This document shows, in pieces, positions 43,012-53,000 of a stretch of DNA of 64,000 nucleotides. The translations under genes and the position numbers were made by a program. The first letter of the stretch is position 1. The number at the start of each line of letters is the position of its first letter. Source of the stretch: Microvirga terrae (lineage in GTDB: Bacteria; Pseudomonadota; Alphaproteobacteria; Rhizobiales; Beijerinckiaceae); NCBI RefSeq assembly GCF_013307435.2, contig NZ_CP102847.1:174489-238488 (forward strand). Direction: 5' to 3'. The notes under the pieces were generated by a model that was given only the letters and a program-made list of their open reading frames with translations, did not search any database and was not told where the DNA came from.

Positions 43012-43644
43012 ATGGCTGTGGTTGCGACAACGTCAAGGCTGCCGAACGGACGCCGGGAAGCCCTTCTACAGGCGGCTGCCGAGGTCTTTTTTGAGCAAGG
43101 CTACGCGGCGGCAAGCATCGACGCGATCATCGAACGCGCTGGTGGCTCGAAGCGCAACATCTACAATGAGTTCGGCAACAAGGAAGGCCTGTTCCTGGCC
43201 ATCATCACCGAAAACGCCGACAAGGTGCTGTCGACCTTGGCGATCGAGGAGATCGAGGGGCACGATTTGCGAGAGACGCTGACGGCGTTCGGACAGCGTC
43301 TGATGGGCGGTTATATGTCGCCGACCTTGATCGGCATTTATCGAATGGCCGTCACCGAGGCCAATCGTTTCCCTGAACTGGTGAAGTCGTTCTATGAGCA
43401 GGGACCAGGCCGCGCCACGTCCCAGCTAGCCAGGGTGCTTGAAAGCGCCAAGAAACGCGGGGAAATCCGAGTGGAGGATTGCCCCCGCGTGGCCGGGCAC
43501 TTCGTTGGTATGATCCGCGACAACCTTCATTTGCAGGTCGTTCTCGGGCTACGCCCGCCGCCATCGAACAAAGAAATGCAGGCGGCGGTCGCTTCGGCTG
43601 TCGAGATCTTTTTGAACGGTGTTCGATCTGGCCAGGACAAGTAG
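43012..43644 (+). CDS. TetR-family regulator, likely repressor of the GGTAA/TTACC promoters
   Basis: A 210-residue regulator with AGGAGGTTGA before ATG 43012. The helix-turn-helix is intact: G-Y-A-A-A-S-I-D-A-I-I, A-G-G-S-K-R-N-I-Y-N-E-F-G-N-K-E-G-L-F. The ligand domain resembles the C-terminus of the fusion protein at 41146 (E-A-N-R-F-P-E-L-V-K-S-F-Y, A-K-K-R-G-E-I). It starts 33 bp past the operator pair, so it probably represses itself, the divergent tetR gene and emrAB. Confidence 0.92.
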   Translation: MAVVATTSRLPNGRREALLQAAAEVFFEQGYAAASIDAIIERAGGSKRNIYNEFGNKEGLFLAIITENADKVLSTLAIEEIEGHDLRETLTAFGQRLMGGYMSPTLIGIYRMAVTEANRFPELVKSFYEQGPGRATSQLARVLESAKKRGEIRVEDCPRVAGHFVGMIRDNLHLQVVLGLRPPPSNKEMQAAVASAVEIFLNGVRSGQDK

Positions 43645-43688
43645 GCGGTAGCCGGACGCCCATGTTGTAGCAGCCGACGCCTTGGTGT

Positions 43689-44882
43689 TCACGGGTGGCC
43701 GACCTGATCGGCCACCACGGCGAAGACGTCGTGCTCTCCATTCAACCCTTTGAGCTCGAACCGGCCTATCGTTCGCGTGAACGTGCCAGGCAGGACGGCG
43801 GCGAAAGTCTCGGAGCACACCACCGTCTCGCCGGTCGCCTTGGCGATCCCCTCCAGCCGGCTGACCATGTTCACTGCCGGTCCGACCACGGTAAAGTCTA
43901 GGCGATCGCGGCTGCCGATATTGCCGTACATCACGGATCCTGCGTGCAACGCCGCGACGAAGGGCGGCAGATCCTCGGCCCGGGCCGCCGCGACGACCCG
44001 CGACACGGCCCGCACGGCCGCCGCACAGGCGGAGGGGCAACCGCCCTCGCTGACTCGAAAGATCGACAACACCCCGTCTCCGACAAACTTGAGAACGTCG
44101 CCGCCCTCCGCTCGCACGGCATCGACCACGGCTTCGAAATAGCGTCCCAGCGTGGCCAGCAGGTGCGTCGGGGACGCCGTGAGCGAGAGGGGCGTGAACC
44201 CGCGCATATCCGTGAGCAGGATGGCCGCTTCGGTCTCGACGATGTCACCGCGGCGGATTGCACCCGCTTGCACGCCCGCTGCTGGTCCTTCGCCCAGGAA
44301 GGTGGCCAGCAGGCTTGCCGTCGAACGGCGCATAGCGATGGCTTCCAGCGCCGCCGAGAGGGGAACAGCGAGATCCTTGATGAGAGCGATGTGGTTCTCG
44401 GAAAACCCGCTCGCGTGCCGTGTGGCGAACATCGCCGCTTGGATGATTCCGTTGCCGAAGGTCACCGGCACCCCGAGATAGTCGGTAAAGCCAGCACTCG
44501 CCAACTCCTGGAGAACGGCGTGATCCTCGGGCTCAAGCCGGTCGAGCCGCTGCCGGAACCAGGTTTGGGTCTCCATGACGTGTTGAGACGGGCTACCGAT
44601 ATATGTGGAGGTATCGAGGAAGGCGTGGGGGATGGTGAAGATCTCGGCCGCTGTCTCTGGCGCCCAGACGATGCCCCAGGCCGTCAGAAGCGGGTTGTCG
44701 ACCCGCATGCCGATGCGCAGCCGGTGCAACGGAATGCCCATCGCGGTCAACCGCTGTGCGAACCCGGAGGTCACCGCAACTGCGTCGCCGGACAGGCGCG
44801 CTGGACCGATCAACCATGCCGCGAGTTCTTCTGTCTCGCGTATCCAGGCATCCGAGGCTGCGGCTCTGTGAAGTGGCACCAT
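43689..44882 (-). CDS. class III adenylate/guanylate cyclase with N-terminal GAF-like domain
   Basis: A protein of about 398 residues if ATG 44882 (AGGA upstream) is used; 44927 and 44960 are further starts. The N-terminal ~190 residues form a sensory region of GAF type, seen in related cyclases. The catalytic domain has both metal aspartates (L-L-T-D-M-R-G-F and F-V-G-D-G-V-L), the Lys of L-K-F-V-G, and the transition-state part V-V-G-P-A-V-N-M-V-S-R-L. All needed residues are present, so it should make cAMP or cGMP in the cytoplasm. A cNMP-binding protein is encoded at 22946. Confidence 0.88.
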   Translation of the reverse strand: MVPLHRAAASDAWIRETEELAAWLIGPARLSGDAVAVTSGFAQRLTAMGIPLHRLRIGMRVDNPLLTAWGIVWAPETAAEIFTIPHAFLDTSTYIGSPSQHVMETQTWFRQRLDRLEPEDHAVLQELASAGFTDYLGVPVTFGNGIIQAAMFATRHASGFSENHIALIKDLAVPLSAALEAIAMRRSTASLLATFLGEGPAAGVQAGAIRRGDIVETEAAILLTDMRGFTPLSLTASPTHLLATLGRYFEAVVDAVRAEGGDVLKFVGDGVLSIFRVSEGGCPSACAAAVRAVSRVVAAARAEDLPPFVAALHAGSVMYGNIGSRDRLDFTVVGPAVNMVSRLEGIAKATGETVVCSETFAAVLPGTFTRTIGRFELKGLNGEHDVFAVVADQVGHP

Positions 44883-45197
44883 AGCGGCGATCCTAGATAC
44901 TTGGAGATCTACTCTGGCATAAGACATCTCCCATCCATACCAAACCAAAGTACAGGTCAACCTATCCGCTCAAGCCATCCGGACTAGACTCGCTGCACGA
45001 TATCGGCGCCCAGGCGCCTGCATCACTATCGCACACATACGAGGGGAAGCGGTCCGTCAGCCGCGCCTGAATTGCGTCAAAGCGGCTGGCCGAATGTCGA
45101 TCAGCGTTCTGCCGACATGGAGATTGTTCGAGTGTTTAAGCCGGCGCTGCCTTGTATGGCTTCAGAACTGTCCCGTTTGGCGATCGCCCATCGGAAA
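44883..45197. other. intergenic stretch between cyclase and leader repeat copy 4
   Basis: About 315 bp where I see no gene; a GGCGCC-CA-GGCGCC inverted repeat lies near 45006. Short frames here lack family resemblance. Confidence 0.4.
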
Positions 45198-45290
45198 CAG
45201 CAATTGCTCTGCAAGCCCGTCAATTGCTCTGGCGCAGCGGAGCACCAGGTCCGGTAGTTTTCAGACCGTGAGCTTGGTCACAGGAGCCAG
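45198..45290 (+). repeat. conserved leader repeat, copy 4
   Basis: CAATTGCTCTG at 45201-45211 is repeated exactly at 45221-45231, then GCGCAGCGG, GGTCCGGTAG, GTGAGCT and CACAGGAG. This copy shows the 20-bp-phased direct repeat most clearly. The next gene starts at 45316. Confidence 0.75.
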
Positions 45291-45315
45291 TCATAGCACG
45301 AGCGAGAGATTGATC

Positions 45316-45663
45316 ATGCAATATTTGGAAACAGCAGCCACAGATGTGACTTGGACAAGACCGGATGCCGACGAGATCGAGCAACGGATCATCCGCGCCT
45401 ATGTACAGCTTGCCTGCAGCCCTCGGGAGAGAGGGGAATCCCGCAGTCTGATTGTGGCCCGCCTGAGTTGGCTGGACGTGCGGTTGACCGAAGTTTCATC
45501 CGAGATTCCGGGCATGCCGCCATTCTGGTTGGAGGTGTATTCGAACGCGAGCCAATCCGTCATCGACAGCTATGGATGCTCGGAGTTCGACGAGGATGAT
45601 TTGGCCACGTCAGTGCAGATGATCCTGAGCGCAGACCTGCGAGCGCACGATCTTCGCCATTGA
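45316..45663 (+). CDS. conserved hypothetical protein, paralogue of 10548-10937
   Basis: A 115-residue protein (MQYLETAATDV). It shares E-I-E-Q-R-I-I-R-A-Y-V, M-P-P-F-W-L-E-V and E-F-D-E-D-D-L-A-T-S-V-Q-M-I-L-S-A with the 10548 protein, in the same order and spacing. It is soluble and acidic, with no known domain. A TTG at 45310 is an alternative start. It is preceded by leader repeat copy 4, so it may share a control with the genes behind the other copies. Confidence 0.65.
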   Translation: MQYLETAATDVTWTRPDADEIEQRIIRAYVQLACSPRERGESRSLIVARLSWLDVRLTEVSSEIPGMPPFWLEVYSNASQSVIDSYGCSEFDEDDLATSVQMILSADLRAHDLRH

Positions 45664-45769
45664 TCGCCGGACCGGCCTGAACCGATCGAAGACAGACATC
45701 GCCGCGAACGAGGAGCGGCGGCGATACCGCACGGACGTCCAAACAATTCATCCAACTGGAGTTAATCAC

Positions 45770-46975
45770 ATGCGACTTGTCATCATAGGCGCCGGCTTTG
45801 CCGGCATGTACGCAGCACTGTCCGCTGCCCGCCTTCGCGACCTCGAGGGGAGGTCGTCCGACGATCTCGAGATCGTCCTGGTTGCCCCGGAGCCGACCCT
45901 GGTGGTTCGGCCGCGGCTCTATGAACCGAAACCCGAAACTCTCACGGCCCCTCTCCAAGAGGTTCTCAAGGCGATCGACGTTGTCTACATGCAAGGCAGC
46001 ATCGAGACGGTGGATACCGCATCCCGGGTGGTGGAAGGTGTCACGGCCGATGGGATGCGGGGAAGGCTCTCCTACGATCGCTTGATCGTGGCCACGGGCT
46101 CTCGGCTGTTCCGCCCGGCTATTCCTGGCCTGGCCGAGCACGCCTTCAGCGTTGACCAGCTCGACGACGCGATTGCCCTCGATCGGCACTTGCACAGCCT
46201 GGCTGATCGGCCGGCATCAAACGGGCGCAATACAGTCGTCGTGGCTGGTGGCGGGTTCACCGGCATCGAGGCGGCAACAGAAATGCCCGCCCGGCTTCGT
46301 GCGATCCTCGGCCAGGATGCCAAGCCGCGGGTTGTCATCGTCGAGCGAGGCAATGCAATTGCCCCGGACATGGGCGCGGGTCCCCGCCCGGTCATCGAGG
46401 AGGCCCTGCAGAAGCTCGGGGTCGAGGTCCGGCTCGGTGCCGGTGTCGCAGCCCTGGACCAATCCGGTGTCATGCTCTCTGACGGCGACCGCATCGAAAG
46501 TGCGACCGTGATCTGGGCGGCCGGCATTCGTGCCGCACCGCTGACGGCGCAAATCCCGGCCGAGCGCGACAACTTCGGCCGGCTGATCGTCGATCGCGAT
46601 TTGCGTGTGCCATCGGAGCCAAGCGTCTTTGCCACCGGCGATGCCGCCCAGGCCACCTGCGACGATCTCGGCAACTACGCGCTGATGTCGTGCCAGCATG
46701 CGACGCGGATGGGCGCGTTTGCCGGTCACAATGCCGCGGCTGATCTATTGAGAATTCCGACCAAGCCGTATCACCAGAAAGCTTATGTCACGTGTCTCGA
46801 CCTGGGCGAAGCGGGCGCGATCTTCACGCGAGGCTGGGACCGCAAGGTGGAGATGGTCGGTGCGGAGGCCAAGAAGACCAAGCAGGAGATCAACACCGTG
46901 TGGATCTATCCGCCGCCTGCCGACCGTGCCGCTGCGCTGGCGTCGGCGGATCCGGAGCGTGTCACCGACCTGTAG
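45770..46975 (+). CDS. ndh: type II NADH dehydrogenase-like FAD oxidoreductase
   Basis: A 401-residue flavoprotein with GGAG before ATG 45770. The FAD-binding [10 protein letters not shown] lies at the start, the NADH-binding [10 protein letters not shown] near residue 160, and A-T-G-D-A-A near 285 holds the second FAD contact. It should oxidise NADH and reduce membrane quinones without pumping. It leads an operon with acetoacetate decarboxylase, patatin and 3-hydroxybutyrate dehydrogenase (gaps 77, 33 and 33 bp), so it could re-oxidise NADH from ketone-body use. Confidence 0.85.
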   Translation: MRLVIIGAGFAGMYAALSAARLRDLEGRSSDDLEIVLVAPEPTLVVRPRLYEPKPETLTAPLQEVLKAIDVVYMQGSIETVDTASRVVEGVTADGMRGRLSYDRLIVATGSRLFRPAIPGLAEHAFSVDQLDDAIALDRHLHSLADRPASNGRNTVVVAGGGFTGIEAATEMPARLRAILGQDAKPRVVIVERGNAIAPDMGAGPRPVIEEALQKLGVEVRLGAGVAALDQSGVMLSDGDRIESATVIWAAGIRAAPLTAQIPAERDNFGRLIVDRDLRVPSEPSVFATGDAAQATCDDLGNYALMSCQHATRMGAFAGHNAAADLLRIPTKPYHQKAYVTCLDLGEAGAIFTRGWDRKVEMVGAEAKKTKQEINTVWIYPPPADRAAALASADPERVTDL

Positions 46976-47052
46976 GTGCCTCGCACGATAAGGGTCGTGC
47001 TCTGTGTTGGAGCGCGGCTCTCTCCCCAACGATCAATCTGGAGTTCACGACA

Positions 47053-47853
47053 ATGGACCAACGCACTGTGCGCGGGACGGCGTTTGCCATGCCGCTGACG
47101 AGCCCCGCGTTTCCACCCGGCCCCTACCGCTTCGTCAACCGCGAGTACTTCATGATCCAGTACCGGACCGATCCCGAGGCGTTGCGCCGCGTGGTGCCCG
47201 AACCGCTCGAGTTGACCGAGCCGGTAGTGAACTTCGAGTTCATTCGAATGCCGGATTCAACCGGCTTCGGCGACTACACCGAAAGCGGTCAGGTGATCCC
47301 GGTCTCTTATCAGGGCAAAGCCGGCAGCTACACCCACCAGATGTTCCTCAACGATCATCCACCCATTGCAGGTGGCCGCGAGCTCTGGGGCTTTCCCAAG
47401 AAGCTGGCACAGCCGACTCTAGCAGTCGAGACTGATACCTTGGTCGGCACCCTGAACTACGGCTCGGTTCGCATTGCGACCGGCACCATGGGCTACAAGC
47501 ATTGTGCCCTTGACACCGCTGTCGAAGCGAGGAAGCTCGCCGCACCCAATTTCCTGGTCAAGATCATCCCGCACGTCGACGGCACGGAACGCATCTGCGA
47601 GTTGGTACAGTTCCATCTCGAAGACATCACCGTGAAGGGCGCCTGGACCGGGCCGGCGGCCCTCGACCTGTACTCCCATGCGCTGGCGCCTGTCGCCGAG
47701 CTGCCAGTTCTTCAGGTGCTCTCGGCCAAGCACATTGTTGCCGATCTGACCCTTGGGCTTGGCACAGTCGTCCACGACTACTTGGCCCCACGGGCGGCCG
47801 TACAACGACGCGGGTCAGGGTCCGACCTTTTGATCGAAGCAACTGCAGGCTGA
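47053..47853 (+). CDS. adc: acetoacetate decarboxylase
   Basis: A 266-residue protein of Adc length. The Schiff-base lysine lies in [10 protein letters not shown] (near residue 115). Other family features are [12 protein letters not shown] and the late A-K-H-I-V-A-D. It turns acetoacetate into acetone and CO2. Its place between ndh and the patatin and bdhA-like genes repeats a known arrangement in polyhydroxybutyrate-using bacteria. Confidence 0.93.
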   Translation: MDQRTVRGTAFAMPLTSPAFPPGPYRFVNREYFMIQYRTDPEALRRVVPEPLELTEPVVNFEFIRMPDSTGFGDYTESGQVIPVSYQGKAGSYTHQMFLNDHPPIAGGRELWGFPKKLAQPTLAVETDTLVGTLNYGSVRIATGTMGYKHCALDTAVEARKLAAPNFLVKIIPHVDGTERICELVQFHLEDITVKGAWTGPAALDLYSHALAPVAELPVLQVLSAKHIVADLTLGLGTVVHDYLAPRAAVQRRGSGSDLLIEATAG

Positions 47854-47886
47854 CCTGGAAACATCCGGAATAACGGAGTTTGGACA

Positions 47887-49062
47887 ATGCTCGATGTGAT
47901 GCGCGACCCCATCAGCCCCGGCCCGCTGCACGCCAGGACGCTACCATATGATGTGGTGGCCTTGGTGCTGCAGGGCGGCGGCGCTCTTGGCGCCTACCAG
48001 GCTGGGGTCTACCAGGGCCTGCACGAGGCCGGCATCCGGCCGAACTGGGTAGCCGGTATTTCGATCGGCGCCCTCAACGCTGCGATCATCGCCGGTTCGC
48101 CCGAAGCCGAGCGGGTGCCTCGTCTGCGCGAATTCTGGGAAACCATCTGTGCCGCCCCGGTGGAATGGCCCGCCGGTGAGGGACTGGGCGACGCCCTTCC
48201 GTTTGCGTTCGACATGCGATCGCTGCACAACGCCTTTGCGGCGACGCGAGCGCTCGTACAGGGCCAGCCCGGCTTCTTCAAGCCGCGTTTCCCGCCACCG
48301 TTCTGGTCGCCGTTCACGGGCGACGCCGCGACGAGTTTCTACGATACCACTCCGCTGCATCAGACGTTGGAGCGGCTCGTCGACTTCGACCTGCTGAACT
48401 CAGGCGAAGTACGCGTCAGTGTCGGGGCGGTCAACGTCCGCACCGGCAACCTCACCTACTTCGACACGGCCGATCACCCGCTGGGACCAAAGCATTTCAT
48501 GGCGTCAGGCGCCTTGCCGCCCGGCTTCCCCGCCGTCGAAATCGATGGCGAGCACTACTGGGATGGCGGGGTGGTCTGGAACACGCCTCTCTCCCGGGTG
48601 CTGAACAGCGAGCCGCGTGACACGCTGACATTCCAGGTCGATCTCTGGTCGGCCAAGGGCCGTGTTCCCAACGACCTGATGGAGGTGTCGAGCCGGCAGA
48701 AGGACATCCAGTATTCGAGCCGGACACGCGCTATCACGGACCAGGTGTTGCGGATGCAGAAGATGCGTCAGGCACTGCAGCGCACGATCGAAAGGTTGCC
48801 GGAGAGCGCCAAGAAGGATCCGGAAATCCGCGCGATCGCGGATTTAGCCCGCCATCGCGCTTACAATATCATTCACCTGATCTATCAGTCCAAGATCTAC
48901 GAGGGTCATTCCAAGGACTACGAGTTTGGGCTGAACGCGATGCGGGCCCATTGGCAGAGCGGCCTGGACGACATCCGCCGCACGCTGACCGATCCACGGC
49001 GCCTCGATCCGCCCGCTCCCGAGATCGGCATCATTACTCACGACGTTCATCGCCGCGATTGA
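47887..49062 (+). CDS. patatin-like phospholipase with DUF3734 C-terminus
   Basis: A 391-residue protein. The oxyanion loop G-G-G-A-L-G-A-Y-Q-A-G, the nucleophile G-I-S-I-G-A-L-N (Ser near residue 60) and the catalytic Asp in W-D-G-G-V-V-W are present. The C-terminal ~130 residues fit DUF3734, found in this patatin subgroup. It may hydrolyse lipids or short polyhydroxybutyrate chains; a link to granules is inferred from the operon. No signal peptide. Confidence 0.9.
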   Translation: MLDVMRDPISPGPLHARTLPYDVVALVLQGGGALGAYQAGVYQGLHEAGIRPNWVAGISIGALNAAIIAGSPEAERVPRLREFWETICAAPVEWPAGEGLGDALPFAFDMRSLHNAFAATRALVQGQPGFFKPRFPPPFWSPFTGDAATSFYDTTPLHQTLERLVDFDLLNSGEVRVSVGAVNVRTGNLTYFDTADHPLGPKHFMASGALPPGFPAVEIDGEHYWDGGVVWNTPLSRVLNSEPRDTLTFQVDLWSAKGRVPNDLMEVSSRQKDIQYSSRTRAITDQVLRMQKMRQALQRTIERLPESAKKDPEIRAIADLARHRAYNIIHLIYQSKIYEGHSKDYEFGLNAMRAHWQSGLDDIRRTLTDPRRLDPPAPEIGIITHDVHRRD

Positions 49063-49095
49063 ACGTACATTCTCAACACATCAAAGGAATTTGCT

Positions 49096-49878
49096 ATGCT
49101 AAAGGGCAAAGTAGCCATTGTCACCGGATCGACCAGCGGCATTGGGCTGGGTATCGCCATCGAACTGGCCCGGCTGGGTGCCGATATCGTATTGAATGGC
49201 CTCGGCGACGCCAAGGACATTGAGGAGACGCGTAGCGGGATCCAACGTGACCACGGCGTGCGCGTTATCTACGACAACGCCGATATGTCAAAGGGCGACT
49301 CGGTGCGTGAATTGATCACCGCGACAGTCGAGACATTCAGGCGCGTTGATATCTTGGTGAACAATGCCGGCATTCAGTTTACTGCGCCGGTGGATGAATT
49401 CCCGGTTGCCAAGTGGGATGCAATTCTGGCGATCAATCTCTCAGCCGCGTTCCACGGGATTGCGGCAGCCGTCCCCCAGATGAAACGGCAGGGCTGGGGG
49501 CGGATCATCAACATTGCCTCCGCCCACGGGCTCGTTGCTTCGCCCCATAAGGTCGCCTACGTCGCGGCCAAGCACGGGGTGGTCGGGCTGACCAAGGTGA
49601 TCGGCCTCGAGACGGCCGGGAGCGGCGTGACCTGCAACGCGGTCTGCCCAGGCTGGGTGCGAACGCCGCTGGTCGAAAAGCAGATCGGCGATATCGCCGC
49701 AGAGAAGCACATCAGCCAGGAAGACGCGACGAAGGAATTGCTAGCCGAAAAGCAGCCGTCATTGCAATTCGTCTCTCCGGCCCAACTCGGCGGCACCGTC
49801 GCCTTCCTGTGCTCGCCCGCAGCAGACCAGATCACAGGCACGGCGATCTCGGTCGATGGCGGCTGGACCGCACGATAG
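49096..49878 (+). CDS. 3-hydroxybutyrate dehydrogenase (SDR)
   Basis: A 260-residue classical SDR: T-G-S-T-S-G-I-G-L-G-I-A near residue 12, N-N-A-G-I-Q near 90, the Tyr-Lys pair in Y-V-A-A-K-H near 155, and C-P-G-W-V-R-T-P-L. It oxidises D-3-hydroxybutyrate to acetoacetate with NAD. Together with Adc this makes a path from 3-hydroxybutyrate to acetone, or the reverse of the first step for storage. Confidence 0.92.
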   Translation: MLKGKVAIVTGSTSGIGLGIAIELARLGADIVLNGLGDAKDIEETRSGIQRDHGVRVIYDNADMSKGDSVRELITATVETFRRVDILVNNAGIQFTAPVDEFPVAKWDAILAINLSAAFHGIAAAVPQMKRQGWGRIINIASAHGLVASPHKVAYVAAKHGVVGLTKVIGLETAGSGVTCNAVCPGWVRTPLVEKQIGDIAAEKHISQEDATKELLAEKQPSLQFVSPAQLGGTVAFLCSPAADQITGTAISVDGGWTAR

Positions 49879-50017
49879 CCTGGAGCGACTGATCAGTTCG
49901 CCCCCCAACCGAATGGGGCTCTCAAAGGCGAGTTCCTCGCGGATGCCAGCTGGGGCAGGCTGGCTGACGCGGGGCTATGCGGCCCGGCGGTTACCTCCCC
50001 TGCGCCTGGGTCCGCAG

Positions 50018-50051
50018 GGACGGCCGACCTTTCCCTCGGGGCCGGCCGTCC
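50018..50051. terminator. GC-rich hairpin between convergent genes
   Basis: GGACGGCCG and CGGCCGTCC form a 9-bp perfect stem with a 16-bp loop, between the bdh-like stop at 49878 and the giant kinase stop at 50073. There is no T-run. Confidence 0.5.
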
Positions 50052-50072
50052 TCAATCCGCGGGTTCGCACCG

Positions 50073-53000
50073 TCAACCCTGCTGCATTTGAGCAGCGTGG
50101 TCGACGGAAGGGACCTCCTCCGATGCAGGGAGGGTAAATTGGAACATGGCTCCCCGAGGCTTGTTCGCGCTCGCCCACATTCGTCCGCCGTGCGCGTCGA
50201 CAATAGATCGGCAGATCGACAGCCCCATGCCCATGCCAGTGGCCTTGGTGGTGTAGAAGGCCTCAAACACGAGATCACTCGTTGCCGTCCCCAAGCCTGG
50301 GCCTGAATCCCGCACAGTGACGAGCACGCCGCCTGACTCGTCTGTCCCGGTGCTGATCAGCACTTCCCGCTCATCGTCTGAGACGCCGCTCAGGGCCTCA
50401 ATGGCGTTGAGGATCAGGTTGAGCATCACTTGTTGCAGTTGCACGCGATCGCCGCGAACCCGCGGCAAACCATCCGCCAGATCGGCCGTGACGCTGACGC
50501 GGTTCTTCATCGCCTCGGCGTGGGTGAGCTCAATCACCTCGCGGATGGGTCCGTTGATCTCCAGCAGATCCTGCTGCGAAGGTGCCTTCTTGATGAGATC
50601 CCGGATCCGGTGGATGACCTCGCCGGCGCGTGTGCTGTTCTTGACGATCTGAGTGAGCAACTGCCGTACCTTCTCCAGATCGGGCGATTGACGTGCGAGC
50701 CAGCGCAAAGCGGCCTGCGCACTGGCGACCGTCGCGGCGATAGGCTGGTTGACCTCGTGGGCGATCGAGCCGGTCAGTTGACCCATGGTGGTGACGCGGT
50801 TCGCATGGGCCAGCTCCATTTGCACCTCACGGTAGCGCCGCTCGCTCTCGCGGGCTGCGGCTTCCGCCCGCTTGCGTTCCGTCAGATCGAGAATGTAGGC
50901 GACCCCCTGGTTGGGCGGGTCTTCGAAGCAGGCTGCGCCGATCAGGATGGGCACCCGGCTGCCGTCCTTGCGGAAGTATTCCTTCTCGCGGGCTCGCATC
51001 ATGCCGGTTTCCTGAAGCTCTTTGGCCTCCTCGAGGATGTGTGCTTGCTGCCATTCCGGAGGCGTCATGTCGAACCATCGCATCCCGGCCTTCAAGTCCT
51101 CGCGATCGTACTGGACCATGCGCAGAAACGCATCGTTGGCGTCGAGCAGACGACCGTCCAGGTCCCAGATGACGATCCCGATCACGTCGGAGTCCACGAG
51201 GCGCCGGATCCTGCCTTCGCGTTCCGCCAGGTCCTTGTACAAGCGGGTGTTCTCAAGCGAGATCGCCGCCTGCGAGGCGAGGAGCTTCAGCACCGCAATC
51301 CGGGCTGGCGCAAAGACGCGGGGCGCCAGATTGTTCTCGAGATACAGCACCCCAATGACCTTGGCCTGGTTGAGCAGCGGCAGGCAGAGAACGGACCGGG
51401 CCTGCCGCTGACGGATGTACTCATCGGTAGCGAATGGGGGCTGGACAGCGGCATCATCGAGAATGACGCTCTCCTGGGTGCGCAGAACATAATGCAGCAC
51501 CGACACCGGCAGCACAGCGGTGGCCACAGGCTCGTTGCACCGGTGCACAATCACCGAGTCACCGCTGGTCGTGGCTTCTGCGGCGACGTGCTGCGCCCCC
51601 CCTTGCGGAAGGATGAGCAAGCCTCGCTCGGCCCCCGCCTGCTCGAGGGCCGTGCGTATGAACGTTTCGAGCAGCTTGTCCAGCACGATCTCGCCCGAGA
51701 TGGCCTGCGAGACCTTGATCACAGTTGCCAGATCAAGGTGATCGACGGATGCGGCGATCGTGCTCGTTGGAGCTGGTGCCCGCTCATCCGTTCGAACTTG
51801 TGGGTATATTATATCGAGTTGCTGGACCTTGCCTTCAGCACCCCAGCGCAGATAACAGTAACGTGCGTGCCGCAGATACCCATGCGCCGTAATCTCGAAG
51901 CCACCTGCGGCGTAGAAGCGTGCTGCAAGCTCACTGGCAAGCGCCTCATTATGAACAAAGCCGTTCGCCTGGGCCGACCGGATGGCCTGTTCGTACAGGT
52001 TCATGGCCTCGAGTGTGCGGCCTTCAATCCGGGCTATCTCCGCGCCGACCAACGCAGCACGGTTATCGAAGTTGTCTGGGCAGTTCTCGGCCCATTCCCG
52101 AAGCTGGCGATGATGGGCGGTCAACGCGTCGACGTGTTGACCGCGTTCGGCGGCGTTTACCGAAACACAGAGACCAGCACGAGCCAGCGCAGCGTAAAAA
52201 TGATACTCCGCCACCTCGAAGCATGACAGCGATGTCCAGAGAAGCCGTTCGGCGTTCGCGGCCGCTGCGAGGGCGGATGCATAGTCGCCCGCGAAGACGC
52301 GGGCCTGCAGCTTGCGGATCCAGTACCAGCAGGTGGCGATCGACCGTCCCGGATCCTCCTCCAGATGCTGCTCGAATTGGCCTTCGTCGAACTCGGCGTC
52401 ATGGAAAGCACCGAAGGTCGGCGTCTGGCCGCGCAGCGTCCGAATGAGCTGGAGCTGGGCGGTGATGATATCAATGATGAGACCGAACTGGATTTGGCCT
52501 GCGAACGCAAGCCCGGTCTCGGCCTCGCGTTGCACCTCGTCGAGCGGGTTCCCGGAGGCGAGCAGGCACGTAAACAGATTATTGCAGCCGTACCCCGCAA
52601 AGCTGAGATCGCCGACTTCATTGGCCGTTGCGAAAGCACGCCGCACCATCGGCAGGCTCGTCCGAACATGGCGCGTCCAGGGGGTCACGTGACTCCCGAA
52701 GAGCAAGTAGACACGGGCCTTGAAGCGGCCAAGCCCGCGCTGCTCGACCAGGTCCACGCCGAGCTGGCCGAAGCGGAACCCGGCCTGATAGTTGCCGAAA
52801 TGCGGCCCGAGAACCATGCCGAGCCAGACATAGGCCGAGCACGATCCGTCGCTGTTGCCATGCTCGAGACTGAGGTTCACCATCCGGCAGATCACAAGAC
52901 AGAGCAGGTTCTGGTCGATGCTCATCGCCGGCGGCAGGATCTCGAACAGGACCTCCATGGTCCCTCGCGCCAATGGATCGGACATCCGCGGCAGATCGAG

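Noticed and set aside
47841..47880. Partial match to the 36-bp element (AAACATCCGGAATAACG) before the patatin gene
   Set aside because: Only half of the element is present, in a 33-bp gap inside an operon; probably chance.
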